A DNA stretch of 64,000 bases from an uncultured Sphingomonadaceae bacterium (GCA_947488845.1 CANLBM010000010.1:62001-126000); one strand, 5' to 3'; positions 44,354 through 52,956 are shown, counted from the first letter of the stretch. Notes: a model not told the origin generated them from the letters alone. Translations and numbers: made by a program.

Positions 44354-46341
44354 CCGATGAGCACAGCAAGCATTCGGAAAATTCGGATCACTCGCACGGA
44401 GGGCTAATCGACAGGCTGCTTGGTGGCCGTGCAGAAATGGTATTTGCAGGCCTTTGCGGTGCAACCCTTCTTGCCGGATGGCTGGGACCAAAAATCAATC
44501 TTCTGCCGGCGAATATTGGGTTCTGGTTTTTGGTAGCGGCCTATTTTTTCGGCGGCTATTTTACGATATTGGAAGCCTTCGAAAAAATCAGAAATCGAAA
44601 ATTTGAAATAGATTTTCTCATGATCGTTGCCGCCGGCGGGGCGGCGTGGCTCGGGGCATGGGCAGAGGGAGCATTTCTATTATTCCTGTTCAGCATCGGC
44701 CATGCACTTGAAAATTATGCAATGGCCCGCGCGCGCAATGCCATATCCGCACTGTCTGACCTTGCTCCCGAGGAGGCGGTGGTCCGCAGGGATGGAGAGG
44801 AATTGCGATTGCCCGTGGCCGAGTTGGTAATCGGCGATATTGTAATCATCCGCTCCAACGAGCGACTTCCAGCAGACGGTTTTGTTGTCAAAGGGGCGAG
44901 CAGCGTCAACCAGGCTCCCATAACCGGTGAGAGCGTCCCGGTCGACAAGCGTCCGGTCGACAATGCTGCAGCGGCGGCCAAAGCAGCCGATAAAGTCAAA
45001 TCCGAACATAGGGTTTTCGCCGGATCCATAAACGGAAGCGGTAGCCTCGAAGTGCAAGTCACCCGATTGGCGTCGGAAACCACATTGGCCCGGGTTGTCG
45101 AAATGGTGAACGATGCGGAGACGCGTCAATCGCCAACGCAGAGCTTCACCAATAAGTTTGAGCGGATTTTTGTGCCGGTTGTCATTCTGCTTGCAATCGC
45201 AACTGGATTTTCTTGGTTGGTGATAGACGAGCCAGTCTCCGATAGCATTTACAGGGCGATGGCAGTCCTCGTTGCCGCCAGCCCCTGTGCGCTGGCTATT
45301 GCAACACCCAGCGCTGTTTTAAGCGGGATTGCCCGTGCAGCGCGGGGCGGCGTTCTCATAAAGGGCGGCGCGCCTCTCGAGATGCTGGGTAAGCTTGATT
45401 CGATCGCTTTTGACAAAACCGGGACCCTTACGATTGGCGAACCGGAGTTAGTCGAAACGGTGCCTTTCGGAGAAATTGGAGCAGACGAACTCATCGCTAT
45501 TTCTGCCGCTGTCGAAGTGCATAGTGATCACCCTCTGGCGCAAGCTATTGTGCGTGCTGCAGAAAAACGCCTCGGATCATCGGATCTGATCGCTACAAAT
45601 TTTCAGAGCATAACGGGCAAAGGCGTTACTGCCAAAATCAATGGCGAAAAGGTCTTGATAGGAAAAGCGGGGCTGTTTCTCGACGATGATCAGGATTCGC
45701 TTCCTGAAGATGTCGCCCAAAAAGTCACCGAAATGTCTTCACGCGGTCGCACCACCATGATTGTCAGGCGTGGCGGCAAATTTATTGGCGTTCTCGGCCT
45801 CATGGATACGCCCCGCGCTGCAGCGTCCGAAGTGATAAACAAGCTCCGGTCTATTGGAATCTCACGGATGATGATGATTTCTGGCGACAATCAGAAAGTC
45901 GCCGACGCGATCGCCCTGGAAGTAGGTCTTGACGAAGCCTTTGGTGACCTAATGCCGGATGACAAGGTCGAGAAAATTGCTCAACTGAGCGATCAGGGCG
46001 GAGTGGCGATGGTTGGTGATGGTGTGAACGATGCCCCCGCGATGGCAAATGCGACTGTTGGAATAGCCATGGGAGCCGCCGGTTCCGATGTCGCGCTTGA
46101 AACGGCAGATATCGCGTTAATGGCAGATGATCTGGCAACATTGCCTTTTGCCGTTGGTCTCAGCAGATCGACAAGTAGCATTATCCGTCAAAATCTTTGG
46201 ATCAGTCTCGGCGTGGTGGCCGTATTGATCCCGGCAACACTCTTCGGCCTGGGGATCGGCCCCGCTGTCGTGATGCATGAAGGATCGACGCTTGTCGTGG
46301 TCATAAATGCCTTGCGGCTGCTGGGATATAAGGAAAGTTAA
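44350..46341 (+). CDS. PIB-4-type metal-transporting ATPase (CzcP/CoaT-like)
   Basis: A 663-residue P-type ATPase. Motifs in order: TGESVPV, SPCALAIATP in the metal-binding helix, DKTGTLT with the phosphorylated Asp, SDHPLAQAIV, GDGVNDAPAM, and HEGSTLVVVINALRLL in the last helix. SPC instead of CPC, plus HEGST, defines the PIB-4 group that exports Co, Zn or Cd. The N-terminus has only a short His-rich stretch (about 3-20) and no HMA domain, as usual for this group. It is the last gene of the czc transcription unit. CzcP of Cupriavidus is the closest named parallel. Confidence 0.9.
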   Translation: MTDEHSKHSENSDHSHGGLIDRLLGGRAEMVFAGLCGATLLAGWLGPKINLLPANIGFWFLVAAYFFGGYFTILEAFEKIRNRKFEIDFLMIVAAGGAAWLGAWAEGAFLLFLFSIGHALENYAMARARNAISALSDLAPEEAVVRRDGEELRLPVAELVIGDIVIIRSNERLPADGFVVKGASSVNQAPITGESVPVDKRPVDNAAAAAKAADKVKSEHRVFAGSINGSGSLEVQVTRLASETTLARVVEMVNDAETRQSPTQSFTNKFERIFVPVVILLAIATGFSWLVIDEPVSDSIYRAMAVLVAASPCALAIATPSAVLSGIARAARGGVLIKGGAPLEMLGKLDSIAFDKTGTLTIGEPELVETVPFGEIGADELIAISAAVEVHSDHPLAQAIVRAAEKRLGSSDLIATNFQSITGKGVTAKINGEKVLIGKAGLFLDDDQDSLPEDVAQKVTEMSSRGRTTMIVRRGGKFIGVLGLMDTPRAAASEVINKLRSIGISRMMMISGDNQKVADAIALEVGLDEAFGDLMPDDKVEKIAQLSDQGGVAMVGDGVNDAPAMANATVGIAMGAAGSDVALETADIALMADDLATLPFAVGLSRSTSSIIRQNLWISLGVVAVLIPATLFGLGIGPAVVMHEGSTLVVVINALRLLGYKES

Positions 46342-46467
46342 TCGGTGCGGCCATCATGCCGGTCGTGCTCATGGATGGAAGAGCGAGAGCCTGTTGAATA
46401 TCAGATTTGAGCCGAGTTTAATGCAATCAAGCAGGGTTGACCCAAAACGCAAAAAACGAGTGAAGAT

Positions 46468-47136
46468 ATGAGCGTTCGTCTAAAGATATTTCAGCGCGGT
46501 TTCGAATTGATACCATCATTCATTCTAGCCGGAATTTTCTTGGTATTCTGGTCGAAGGTGGCGAAAGGTCATTTAGATGCAATAGATAGAACCCTTTTGC
46601 TTGCTTTTCGATCGCCGAGAAATTCGGATATACTGATGGGCCCGGACTGGCTGCTCCAATTTGTCCGCAATATCACCTTTTTGGGAGATTCAACCTTCCT
46701 GCTTCTGGTCATATTTGCCGTATCATTCTTTCTGATCGCCAAAAAAGCCTATTTCAATGCATTCTTGTTGCCCGCTTTGTCTCTCAGTGGATTTTGGGCA
46801 GTATCCTTATTAAAAGATTTTTTCGGCAGGCCGCGACCTGCGATTGTAGAATATCTTTCTGTTCCCAATTCAGCGAGTTTTCCAAGCGGCCATGCCGCGA
46901 ACTCGACTATCGCCTATATCCTTACCGCACTGGCGCTATTTAAACTCGTGCCAGGCCGATATGCACGTTTTTCCCTGATTTGTGGTGCGCTATTATTGGC
47001 TGTCTTGATCGGCACGTCGAGGATTGCCTTGGGCGTCCATTGGCCAAGCGATGTGCTGGGCGGTTGGATTTTTGGGCTCAGTTGGTGCTGTTTGTGGCTA
47101 TTGAAAAATAGTAGAACAGATGCGCAATACATCTAA
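46468..47136 (+). CDS. PAP2 family membrane phosphatase
   Basis: A 222-residue integral membrane protein with about six spans. All three phosphatidic acid phosphatase type 2 motifs are present: KDFFGRPRP, PSGH (in FPSGHAANS), and SRIALGVHWPSD with the catalytic His. It would dephosphorylate lipid phosphates such as undecaprenyl pyrophosphate at the membrane face. PAP2 genes recur in metal islands, but their part in resistance is unclear. It is separated by about 125 bp from the czc operon. Confidence 0.88.
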   Translation: MSVRLKIFQRGFELIPSFILAGIFLVFWSKVAKGHLDAIDRTLLLAFRSPRNSDILMGPDWLLQFVRNITFLGDSTFLLLVIFAVSFFLIAKKAYFNAFLLPALSLSGFWAVSLLKDFFGRPRPAIVEYLSVPNSASFPSGHAANSTIAYILTALALFKLVPGRYARFSLICGALLLAVLIGTSRIALGVHWPSDVLGGWIFGLSWCCLWLLKNSRTDAQYI

Positions 47137-47234
47137 AACCACTGCCACGCCAAGCCAACGCGATGAACACTCAATCAATCGCTGACGGGGGACATAATCT
47201 ATTGCGATTCAACAGGTCCTTTACAAAATTCAGA

Positions 47235-47258
47235 ATATAGGGTAGCCCCCTATGCTAT
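47235..47258 (+). promoter_or_regulatory. DmeR/RcnR-type operator over the dmeR start
   Basis: ATATAGGGTAGCCCCCTAT followed by GCTAT contains the TA-flanked C5/G-tract typical of RcnR/DmeR binding sites. It touches the dmeR start codon at 47257. Binding of the apo-regulator here would block both dmeR and dmeF. Confidence 0.6.
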
Positions 47259-47532
47259 GTCACATACATCGGATGATAAAAAGCTTCTGGCGCGCGTCAG
47301 CCGCCTTAAAGGGCAACTAGAAGCCATTGAGCGGGCTTTGGAAAACAAGGCTCCTTGCGGTGAGATACTCAATCTTGTCGCCTCGGTTCGAGGAGCCGTA
47401 AATGGGCTTACCGTGGAATTGATTGAGGATCATGTCCGCGAACATGTCTCCAATCCTGAAACGGACACTGATGAAGCGCGCGCTCAAGGCGCGACAGATC
47501 TGATCCAGGTTATCCGGACATATTTGAAATGA
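47257..47532 (+). CDS. dmeR: DmeR: CsoR/RcnR-family Ni/Co-responsive repressor
   Basis: A 91-residue all-helical repressor. The N-terminal MSH places His3 as in RcnR. Cys34 lies in KAPCGEIL, and His59 and His63 in EDHVREHV, which together match the RcnR metal site (N-terminus, His3, Cys35, His64 and neighbours). It would release DNA on binding Ni or Co. It overlaps the dmeF gene by 4 bp and has its probable operator directly at its start. Confidence 0.88.
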   Translation: MSHTSDDKKLLARVSRLKGQLEAIERALENKAPCGEILNLVASVRGAVNGLTVELIEDHVREHVSNPETDTDEARAQGATDLIQVIRTYLK

Positions 47533-48488
47533 TAACCTCCGAAGCTGCAACTCAAGCCGGACACGAACATGATCACGTATTTTTAGGCCAAAATCACGAA
47601 CGGAACGAACGCCGGACCTGGTTCGTTATTGCCCTGACCAGCGTGATGATGGTTGTCGAGATTGCAGCCGGGACAATTTACGGTTCGATGGCGCTGGTCG
47701 CCGATGGCTGGCATATGTCCACGCACGCCGCTGCGATGCTGATCGCTGCGCTCGCCTATCTATATGCACGCCGCAATGCCAAGAACCCCCGCTTCACATT
47801 CGGCACCGGCAAGGTGGGGGACCTTGCAGCTTTCGCCAGCGCAATTGTTCTGGCGTTGGTTGCGCTACTGATAGGATGGGAAAGTGTCGTCAGACTGGCA
47901 AATCCGATCCCGATCAGCTTCCCCCAGGCAATCTTCGTGGCCATCATTGGCCTAATTGTGAATCTGGTCAGTGCTTGGTTTCTCCGCGACGATCATGATC
48001 ATCATCATGGGGACAGCCATCATCACGATCATAGCCACGATCACGACCATCATGCTGAACACCATGGCCGGGACCAAAATCTGCGCGCTGCTTATCTCCA
48101 TGTGCTGGCTGATGCTCTAACATCGGTATTGGCAATAATTGCGCTGATAGCCGGCAGCATCTACGGATGGATATGGCTTGACCCGCTCATGGGTATCGTC
48201 GGTTCGCTTGTCATTGCGCGCTGGTCATGGGGTTTGATGCGCGATACCGGCTCAACGATGCTGGATTACAGAAAAGCGGGCGACCCAGTCTCAGCAAAAA
48301 TCCGCTCGATCATCGAGGAAGCTGGAGACAAAATCTCCGACCTGCATGTCTGGCAACTGGGTCCAGGACACCATGCCGCTATTGTAGCAGTCATTACGGA
48401 AAGTGATACAGCCCCCGCTGTTTATCGCGAGAGACTGGCCGAAACCGTGGGGCTTTCTCATATCACCGTGGAAGTGAATCCAGCTTAG
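47529..48488 (+). CDS. dmeF: DmeF: CDF-family Co/Ni exporter
   Basis: A 319-residue cation diffusion facilitator with six spans. Transport-site residues are in ALVADGWHMSTHAAAM (helix 2: Asp, His, His) and HVLADALTSVLAI (helix 5: His, Asp). Between helices 4 and 5 is a strongly His/Asp-rich loop (about residues 155-185), typical of DmeF. The C-terminal domain is short. It is co-transcribed with DmeR and should lower cytoplasmic Co and Ni. Confidence 0.92.
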   Translation: MITSEAATQAGHEHDHVFLGQNHERNERRTWFVIALTSVMMVVEIAAGTIYGSMALVADGWHMSTHAAAMLIAALAYLYARRNAKNPRFTFGTGKVGDLAAFASAIVLALVALLIGWESVVRLANPIPISFPQAIFVAIIGLIVNLVSAWFLRDDHDHHHGDSHHHDHSHDHDHHAEHHGRDQNLRAAYLHVLADALTSVLAIIALIAGSIYGWIWLDPLMGIVGSLVIARWSWGLMRDTGSTMLDYRKAGDPVSAKIRSIIEEAGDKISDLHVWQLGPGHHAAIVAVITESDTAPAVYRERLAETVGLSHITVEVNPA

Positions 48489-48509
48489 ACGGCTGGGAAA
48501 GCGCATTAA

Positions 48510-49058
48510 ATGGAAAACCTGTTTCTCATTGTAGCTCTTGCTGTGGGCTTGGCGATGGACGCCTTTGCGGTGGCGGTTGCTCAAGGGGCTGCAGGACATA
48601 ATTCCATGTTTCACGCCACTCGAACGGGAATGGCATTTGGCGTAGCGCAGGGCATCATGCCATTTCTGGGATGGGCCCTTGGAATAGCTTTTGTTTCGGA
48701 GATCAGCGCTTATGATCACTGGATTGCTCTCATTCTGCTCAGCGGTTTAGGGTTAAAAATGCTTTGGGAAGCGCTGGGCAGGAACGAAAGAGATGCGGTG
48801 TCCAGTCTCTCAGGCTGGGCGCTGGGAACGGCTGCGATAGCAACGAGCATAGACGCCTTTGCTGCCGGCATCATGCTGCCTGCTCTTGGCCTTCCGGTTT
48901 TACTGGCCTGTGTTATTATTGGGACAGTTACAGCTTTGCTTTCCAGCTTGGGCGTGATGATCGGCGGAATGGCAAGCTCGCGCATCGGGAGACATGCCGA
49001 AGTCGCAGGAGGCGTCATTCTCATTGGCCTGGGAATCAAAATCTTCGTCGAACACTAG
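48510..49058 (+). CDS. MntP-like manganese efflux pump
   Basis: A 182-residue membrane protein with six spans in two repeats. The repeated acidic motifs VGLAMDAFAVAVAQGA (helix 1) and ATSIDAFAAGIM (helix 4) match the MntP family signature with its conserved Asp residues. It starts 21 bp after dmeF on the same strand, so it is probably co-transcribed. That spacing leaves no room for the Mn riboswitch often found before mntP. The substrate could be Mn or another divalent metal. Confidence 0.85.
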   Translation: MENLFLIVALAVGLAMDAFAVAVAQGAAGHNSMFHATRTGMAFGVAQGIMPFLGWALGIAFVSEISAYDHWIALILLSGLGLKMLWEALGRNERDAVSSLSGWALGTAAIATSIDAFAAGIMLPALGLPVLLACVIIGTVTALLSSLGVMIGGMASSRIGRHAEVAGGVILIGLGIKIFVEH

Positions 49059-49198
49059 CTACCTTGGATAAAGCCAATTGATCTGAGATTATATTTTCAG
49101 TGTATCTTGGCTGCGACTGCAAGTTTGATACGCTGAAATTCAGCTTTCAGTATCGAGAACAGATCGCGGGAACGACAACAACTGGACGCATTTCAGAC

Positions 49199-49340
49199 TG
49201 GCGGCTTCCAATGTTCGGTTGTGCGAAAGCAGAGGTCATCGGTTTGTTCACTTTAACGACCTCCAACGATTTAATTTCGATCTTCAAAGTTATAGCAGTT
49301 TACCTCACAACATCGAGCCAATATCGGAACCAACCGATGG
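49199..49340. repeat. diverged direct repeat, left copy
   Basis: TGGCGGCTTCCAATGTTC begins a 142-bp segment that matches 52226-52368 in the same orientation with many substitutions. The last 36 bases are the 3' end and stop of the flavoprotein reductase gene. The two copies bracket the mer-like module. Confidence 0.75.
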
Positions 49341-50663
49341 ATAGGCGCTCACCATTTTTTTCAGGTCGCTGGTGGTCAAATCAAGCCGCATCGCCAGACT
49401 GAAGAAATTGATGATTTCGGCATATTCCGGCCCCAGCAAATGCGCGCCCAATATCTTGTCGGTTTCATCGTCGATGATGACTTTGGTTGCAGCGCAGGTC
49501 TCCCCCACCCGAAGATTGGAATACCAGCCGCTTGTATCGTTTGTCGCGATGCGCAGCTTGTAACCGGCCGCTTTTGCTTCTTCTTCCAGCATGCCCACGC
49601 GCGCCAGTTCGGGTATCGTAAATACCACTGTGGGAACGCCTTTATAGTCCGGTTTGGCATGATTGCCTTTCAGCATATTTGACGCAGCCACCTTGCCTTC
49701 AAACACGGCCACCGGCGTGAGCGGTGCACCTTTGGTGTCCGCCGCATCACCCGCTGCATAAATTGACGGATTGGAGATGCTTTGCAGAAATTCATTCACT
49801 TTGACGCCGTGGGCGCTGGAATCGACGCCCGCCTTGTCCAGATCGAGATAGTCGATCGCAGGAACGCGCCCCGCGCCATGCACGATCAGATCAACCGAAT
49901 ATTTTTGCGTGTTGCCGTCGACATCAAGGGTAGCCGAATAGCCGCTACCTTCTTGGGCGATGGAGACGAGACTGGTCTTCTGAACCACCTCGATTCCTGC
50001 CTCTTTGCTTCGCTCCAGCAATTTATCGACAAGATCGGGATCAAATCCCTTGAGCGCACGCTCGCCGCGATCAATGATCTGAATGTCGCTGCCCGCGCGC
50101 GCCGCGATATGAGCGAACTCGAAGGAGATGAACCCGCCACCGACAAACAAGATCTTTTTCGGGAGGCTCTCCAGTTCCAGAAACTCTGTGCTATCAATGA
50201 GATACTGCGCCCCAGGCAAATCAATTTTTCGGGGCTTTGCACCTGTAGCAATCAGCACCTTCTTCGCTTCCAGCAGCGTATTACCGCTAATCTCGATTTT
50301 ATTTTTGCCGATAAATTTTGCGCTGCCGTGCAACGTGGTGACACCGTTCACATCGAGTCCAGATTCTATTTTTGGCGGCATTTTTTCCGTGAATGTCCGC
50401 TTGAACGCCATCAGGTCCGACCAGTTGATAGCCAGGCTGCCGGGCTCTATGCCCTTGCCCTTCATCAAGGAAGCAGCGTCGAATATTTCGGCGCCGCGCC
50501 TCAACATCTTTTTGGGGTCGCATCCTCTAAGGGCACATGTGCCGCCATAGGGTAGCTCGTCCACGACTGCGACTGACCAGCCAGCTGACGCACATTTGTT
50601 AGCCGCGGTGACGGCCGCCATGCCGACGCCCAGAACAACAAGATCGAATTTTTGTGTTTCCAT
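49305..50663 (-). CDS. FAD-dependent pyridine nucleotide-disulfide reductase (MerA/Lpd-like)
   Basis: A 452-residue flavoprotein. FAD-binding VLGVGMAAVTAANKCASAGW is near the N-terminus; the redox-active pair is in GGTCALRGCDPKK (Cys-x4-Cys); NAD(P)-binding ILFVGGGFISFEFAHIAARAG and FAD site IYAAGDAADTKGAPLTPVA follow, then the dimerisation domain. It lacks the N-terminal HMA domain and the C-terminal vicinal Cys pair of true mercuric reductase. The usual HPT motif near the end reads AYPSVGSDIG, so the catalytic His is missing. It is last in the merR-controlled operon, but its substrate may not be Hg(II). Confidence 0.85.
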   Translation of the reverse strand: METQKFDLVVLGVGMAAVTAANKCASAGWSVAVVDELPYGGTCALRGCDPKKMLRRGAEIFDAASLMKGKGIEPGSLAINWSDLMAFKRTFTEKMPPKIESGLDVNGVTTLHGSAKFIGKNKIEISGNTLLEAKKVLIATGAKPRKIDLPGAQYLIDSTEFLELESLPKKILFVGGGFISFEFAHIAARAGSDIQIIDRGERALKGFDPDLVDKLLERSKEAGIEVVQKTSLVSIAQEGSGYSATLDVDGNTQKYSVDLIVHGAGRVPAIDYLDLDKAGVDSSAHGVKVNEFLQSISNPSIYAAGDAADTKGAPLTPVAVFEGKVAASNMLKGNHAKPDYKGVPTVVFTIPELARVGMLEEEAKAAGYKLRIATNDTSGWYSNLRVGETCAATKVIIDDETDKILGAHLLGPEYAEIINFFSLAMRLDLTTSDLKKMVSAYPSVGSDIGSML

Positions 50664-50678
50664 TTGAATCCCTCAATC

Positions 50679-50897
50679 TCAGCAACAGGACGCGATTGCG
50701 CCAGATGCCTGAGCCTCCTGAATGGGCGGACACGGAACGGTGCCAAAGGAGCAGTAGACACAGCAATCGCCCGCATTGGGTCGCAAAACAATCTTGCACC
50801 CCTTGCAGTCATAGAAGAACTGACAGGCATCGGTCGGCATGGTCTCGGTTTCCTGATGCCCGCAATCAGGGCAGGTCAATCTGGATTGAGGCTGCAT
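50679..50897 (-). CDS. GDCCVxC-motif small protein
   Basis: A 72-residue Cys-rich protein (11 Cys). CPDCGHQ and FYDCKGCK form a zinc-ribbon-like pair, followed by the GDCCVYCSFG motif that defines a small family found in mercury and other metal operons. A CC ends the protein. It shares its first base region with the MerP-like gene stop (1-nt overlap). It probably binds soft metals or passes them to the reductase; no enzymatic role is claimed. Confidence 0.8.
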   Translation of the reverse strand: MQPQSRLTCPDCGHQETETMPTDACQFFYDCKGCKIVLRPNAGDCCVYCSFGTVPCPPIQEAQASGAIASCC

Positions 50898-51250
50898 CAG
50901 CGATCCGCTCCATCAGCCACTATGCTGGCTGGATAACCGGCGTTGGTCGATGCAGAAGCAATTGCGGATGCATTTGCCAGTTTGGGATCAAAGGTCACTG
51001 TTGCGGTTTTTGCCTGAAAATCGACATCGACAGAAGACACGCCGCTGACCTTGCCCATCGCCTTCTTGACTGTAATCGGACAGGCGGCGCAGGTCATTTT
51101 TTCGATATCGAATGTTTCAGTTTTTGGGGCATTCTGAGATGCCGCTTCTGCAACGGCTTGAGCACCGGACGTCGGCAACAATGCCACCGCTCCCAGTCCG
51201 CCTGCTCCAAGAGCGACAACGACTGTAAAAATGATGTAAGCAGGTTTCAT
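50897..51250 (-). CDS. merP: MerP-like heavy-metal-binding protein
   Basis: A 117-residue protein starting at ATG 51250 with an N-terminal signal or membrane anchor (AYIIFTVVVALGAGGLGAVALLP) followed by an HMA domain: EKMTCAACPITVKKAMGKVSGVSSVDVDF, with the metal-binding MTCAAC. In mer operons it takes Hg(II) in the periplasm and hands it to MerT. It lies 10 bp after merT. The Ala/Gln-rich linker (about 30-48) makes it longer than classical MerP (about 91 residues). Confidence 0.85.
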   Translation of the reverse strand: MKPAYIIFTVVVALGAGGLGAVALLPTSGAQAVAEAASQNAPKTETFDIEKMTCAACPITVKKAMGKVSGVSSVDVDFQAKTATVTFDPKLANASAIASASTNAGYPASIVADGADR

Positions 51251-51260
51251 AATCTTTCTC

Positions 51261-51659
51261 CTAATAAAAATACGGTGCCCACCAATCGATTGTGATGGAT
51301 AGAGCGATGAGCAATGTTCCCACCCAGAGAGCGGTTTTCGTGACGATGGTGGATTGTGGTCGGGCACAATATGAGCCTTCTTCACAGGCAGGTTTTGTCC
51401 GAAAATAGACATGCCAAAAACCCGCAGCCAGAAACCCGAGGGTCACTGACACAAAATACCACTTATAGGGTTCGAGCGCAGTTAGATTTCCGATCCACGC
51501 TCCGCTAACTCCAAGTGTTACAAGGACGAGTGGTGCGATGCAGCAGGACGATGCCAATATAGCCCCGGAGATGCCGCCAACAGCCCACCAACTGCGTTTG
51601 TCCGGTGATGGAGCAGGCATTTCTGTCTGGATAGTCCCTGGCAAAATATACTCTTTCAT
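51261..51659 (-). CDS. merT: MerT-like mercuric ion transporter
   Basis: A 132-residue inner-membrane protein with three spans. Helix 1 has SSCCIAPLVLVTLGVSGAW (the Cys pair that accepts Hg), and the loop after helix 2 has CEEGSYC (second Cys pair), the MerT hallmark. ATG 51659 is chosen over a longer open frame that runs into the divergent merR. It is the first gene of the operon driven by the MerR-type promoter at 51684-51714. Confidence 0.88.
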   Translation of the reverse strand: MKEYILPGTIQTEMPAPSPDKRSWWAVGGISGAILASSCCIAPLVLVTLGVSGAWIGNLTALEPYKWYFVSVTLGFLAAGFWHVYFRTKPACEEGSYCARPQSTIVTKTALWVGTLLIALSITIDWWAPYFY

Positions 51660-51683
51660 TGCGATTGATCTTCGATGGAGACG

Positions 51684-51714
51684 ACTATACTCTCTGTAGT
51701 AACTACAGGAACAA
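51684..51714 (-). promoter_or_regulatory. merT promoter with MerR operator
   Basis: On the minus strand: TTGTTC (51714-51709), a 19-bp spacer CTGTAGTTACTACAGAGAG, then TATAGT (51689-51684). The dyad CTGTAGTTACTACAG is a perfect palindrome around one central base. The 19-bp spacing is typical of MerR-activated promoters and points into merT. Confidence 0.82.
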
Positions 51715-51723
51715 GGACTTTTT

Positions 51724-52122
51724 ATGCAACCATCTGTCAAGCGCGGAAAACTGGCGAAAATCGCCGGATGTAACATCGAAACGATAAGGTATTACGAGAA
51801 TATCGAGCTGTTACGCGCCGTAGATCGCACGAGCAGTGGTCACCGGGTCTATTCGTCCGATGATCAGGCGCGGTTACGCTTCATTCTGCGCGCACGGGAA
51901 CTCGGTTTTTCAATTGCAGAGCTGAGAGGCCTGCTCGGCCTGGTCGATTCCAACGAATATACGTGCGGCGAAGTGCTGGCCGTAACCAACAATCACATTA
52001 CCACTATTCAACAGAAAATATCCGACCTGAAACGTTTGGAGCAAACATTGTCGGACATGGCGCAGAAATGCGATGGCGGAGAAGTCCCGGACTGCGCCAT
52101 CGTTGATGCAATGTTTCACTGA
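51724..52122 (+). CDS. merR: MerR-family regulator of the mer-like operon
   Basis: A 132-residue regulator divergent from merT. The HTH domain is IAGCNIETIRYYENIELL with HRVYSSDD. Metal ligands are Cys81 (YTCGEV), Cys116 and Cys124 (KCDGGEVPDC), matching Cys82, Cys117 and Cys126 of Hg-sensing MerR except that the last loop is one residue shorter. It probably represses and activates the promoter it overlaps. Hg(II) is the likely inducer, but another soft metal cannot be excluded. Confidence 0.87.
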   Translation: MQPSVKRGKLAKIAGCNIETIRYYENIELLRAVDRTSSGHRVYSSDDQARLRFILRARELGFSIAELRGLLGLVDSNEYTCGEVLAVTNNHITTIQQKISDLKRLEQTLSDMAQKCDGGEVPDCAIVDAMFH

Positions 52123-52225
52123 ATATGGCTCGGCCTTAGGCCCGCTATCGGGTTATGGCAGCCCAGACGCTAATGTCTTCAAATGGGCGCGTATCGGACC
52201 GACTGCTATTGGGCCGTTGGCGATA

Positions 52226-52368
52226 TGGCGGCTTCCAATGTTCAGTTGAGTGGAAGCAGGCACCGCTTGCTAGTCTACGGTTAGCATCTCCAACCATATA
52301 GTTTCAATCTTCGCAACTACAGCAGCTCAACTCTCAATATTGATCCAACATCAGAACTAACAGACGGG
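52226..52368. repeat. diverged direct repeat, right copy, with remnant of a second reductase 3' end
   Basis: Matches 49199-49340 in the same orientation. On the minus strand, 52367-52335 translates as PSVSSDVGSIL, aligned with PSVGSDIGSML at the reductase C-terminus (8 of 11 identical). The stop codon is replaced by AGA. The rest of that gene is absent, so this is a fossil 3' end plus its downstream flank. Confidence 0.7.
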
Positions 52369-52431
52369 CATCAGAAAAAAATGGCTTTATAGATAACTAC
52401 TCGGACGTTTGTAATGATGTGAGCATTAGCG

Positions 52432-52956
52432 TTAGTCGGCGGGATTTAGCTCGCCTTCAAATTTTGGGACGGCGCGCGCCGAGGCTTCTGCATCTGTCGT
52501 TGCCTTGCCATTTTGATTGATATCGTTGATCAACCATTCCATTTCTTTGATTTCTCTCCGTTGGGCTCTGATAATTCCATCGGCTAGCTCGCGCACTCTT
52601 TTATCTTCAATATTGGCGCGCTCACTTGTCAGTATGGCAATGCTATGATGAGGTATCATCGCCTTTTGCCACGCCTGATCGGAAACCGTATCCTGCGATC
52701 GGACAAGAAACAAGGAGCCGGCAAATATGAGAACTGCGCCGCCCAATATCATCGCATTCTTGCGCTTATCATCATACATGCCAAGCATAAATAACAACAT
52801 GATAATCGCCATCGCAGCGCCCATGTAGATTGCCATCCATGTGCGTGTCTCACTAAAATATACGTGGTCGAATGCATAGGTGTTGAGATACATCAGCCCG
52901 AACATCGCAAGCGTTGAAGTCAGTATCATGACGATGAAACGTGTGTATTTACCCAT
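52432..52956 (-). CDS. DUF305 family membrane protein
   Basis: A 174-residue protein with three hydrophobic segments (about 5-25, 42-60 and 68-86) followed by a periplasmic or cytoplasmic helical domain. That domain carries WQKAMIPHHSIAILTSERA and the segment RVRELADGIIRAQRREIKEME, the ferritin-like DUF305 signature with its HH pair. DUF305 genes cluster with copper genes, and the proteins are thought to bind Cu. The next genes downstream in the genome are the copper operon. Confidence 0.85.
   Translation of the reverse strand: MGKYTRFIVMILTSTLAMFGLMYLNTYAFDHVYFSETRTWMAIYMGAAMAIIMLLFMLGMYDDKRKNAMILGGAVLIFAGSLFLVRSQDTVSDQAWQKAMIPHHSIAILTSERANIEDKRVRELADGIIRAQRREIKEMEWLINDINQNGKATTDAEASARAVPKFEGELNPAD

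Noticed and set aside
49782..50555. 257-residue plus-strand open frame opposite the flavoprotein reductase
   Set aside because: Antisense shadow of a clear enzyme gene.
49305..50663. Calling the flavoprotein a true mercuric reductase (merA)
   Set aside because: It lacks the C-terminal Cys pair, the HMA domain and the HPT motif; named only as MerA/Lpd-like.
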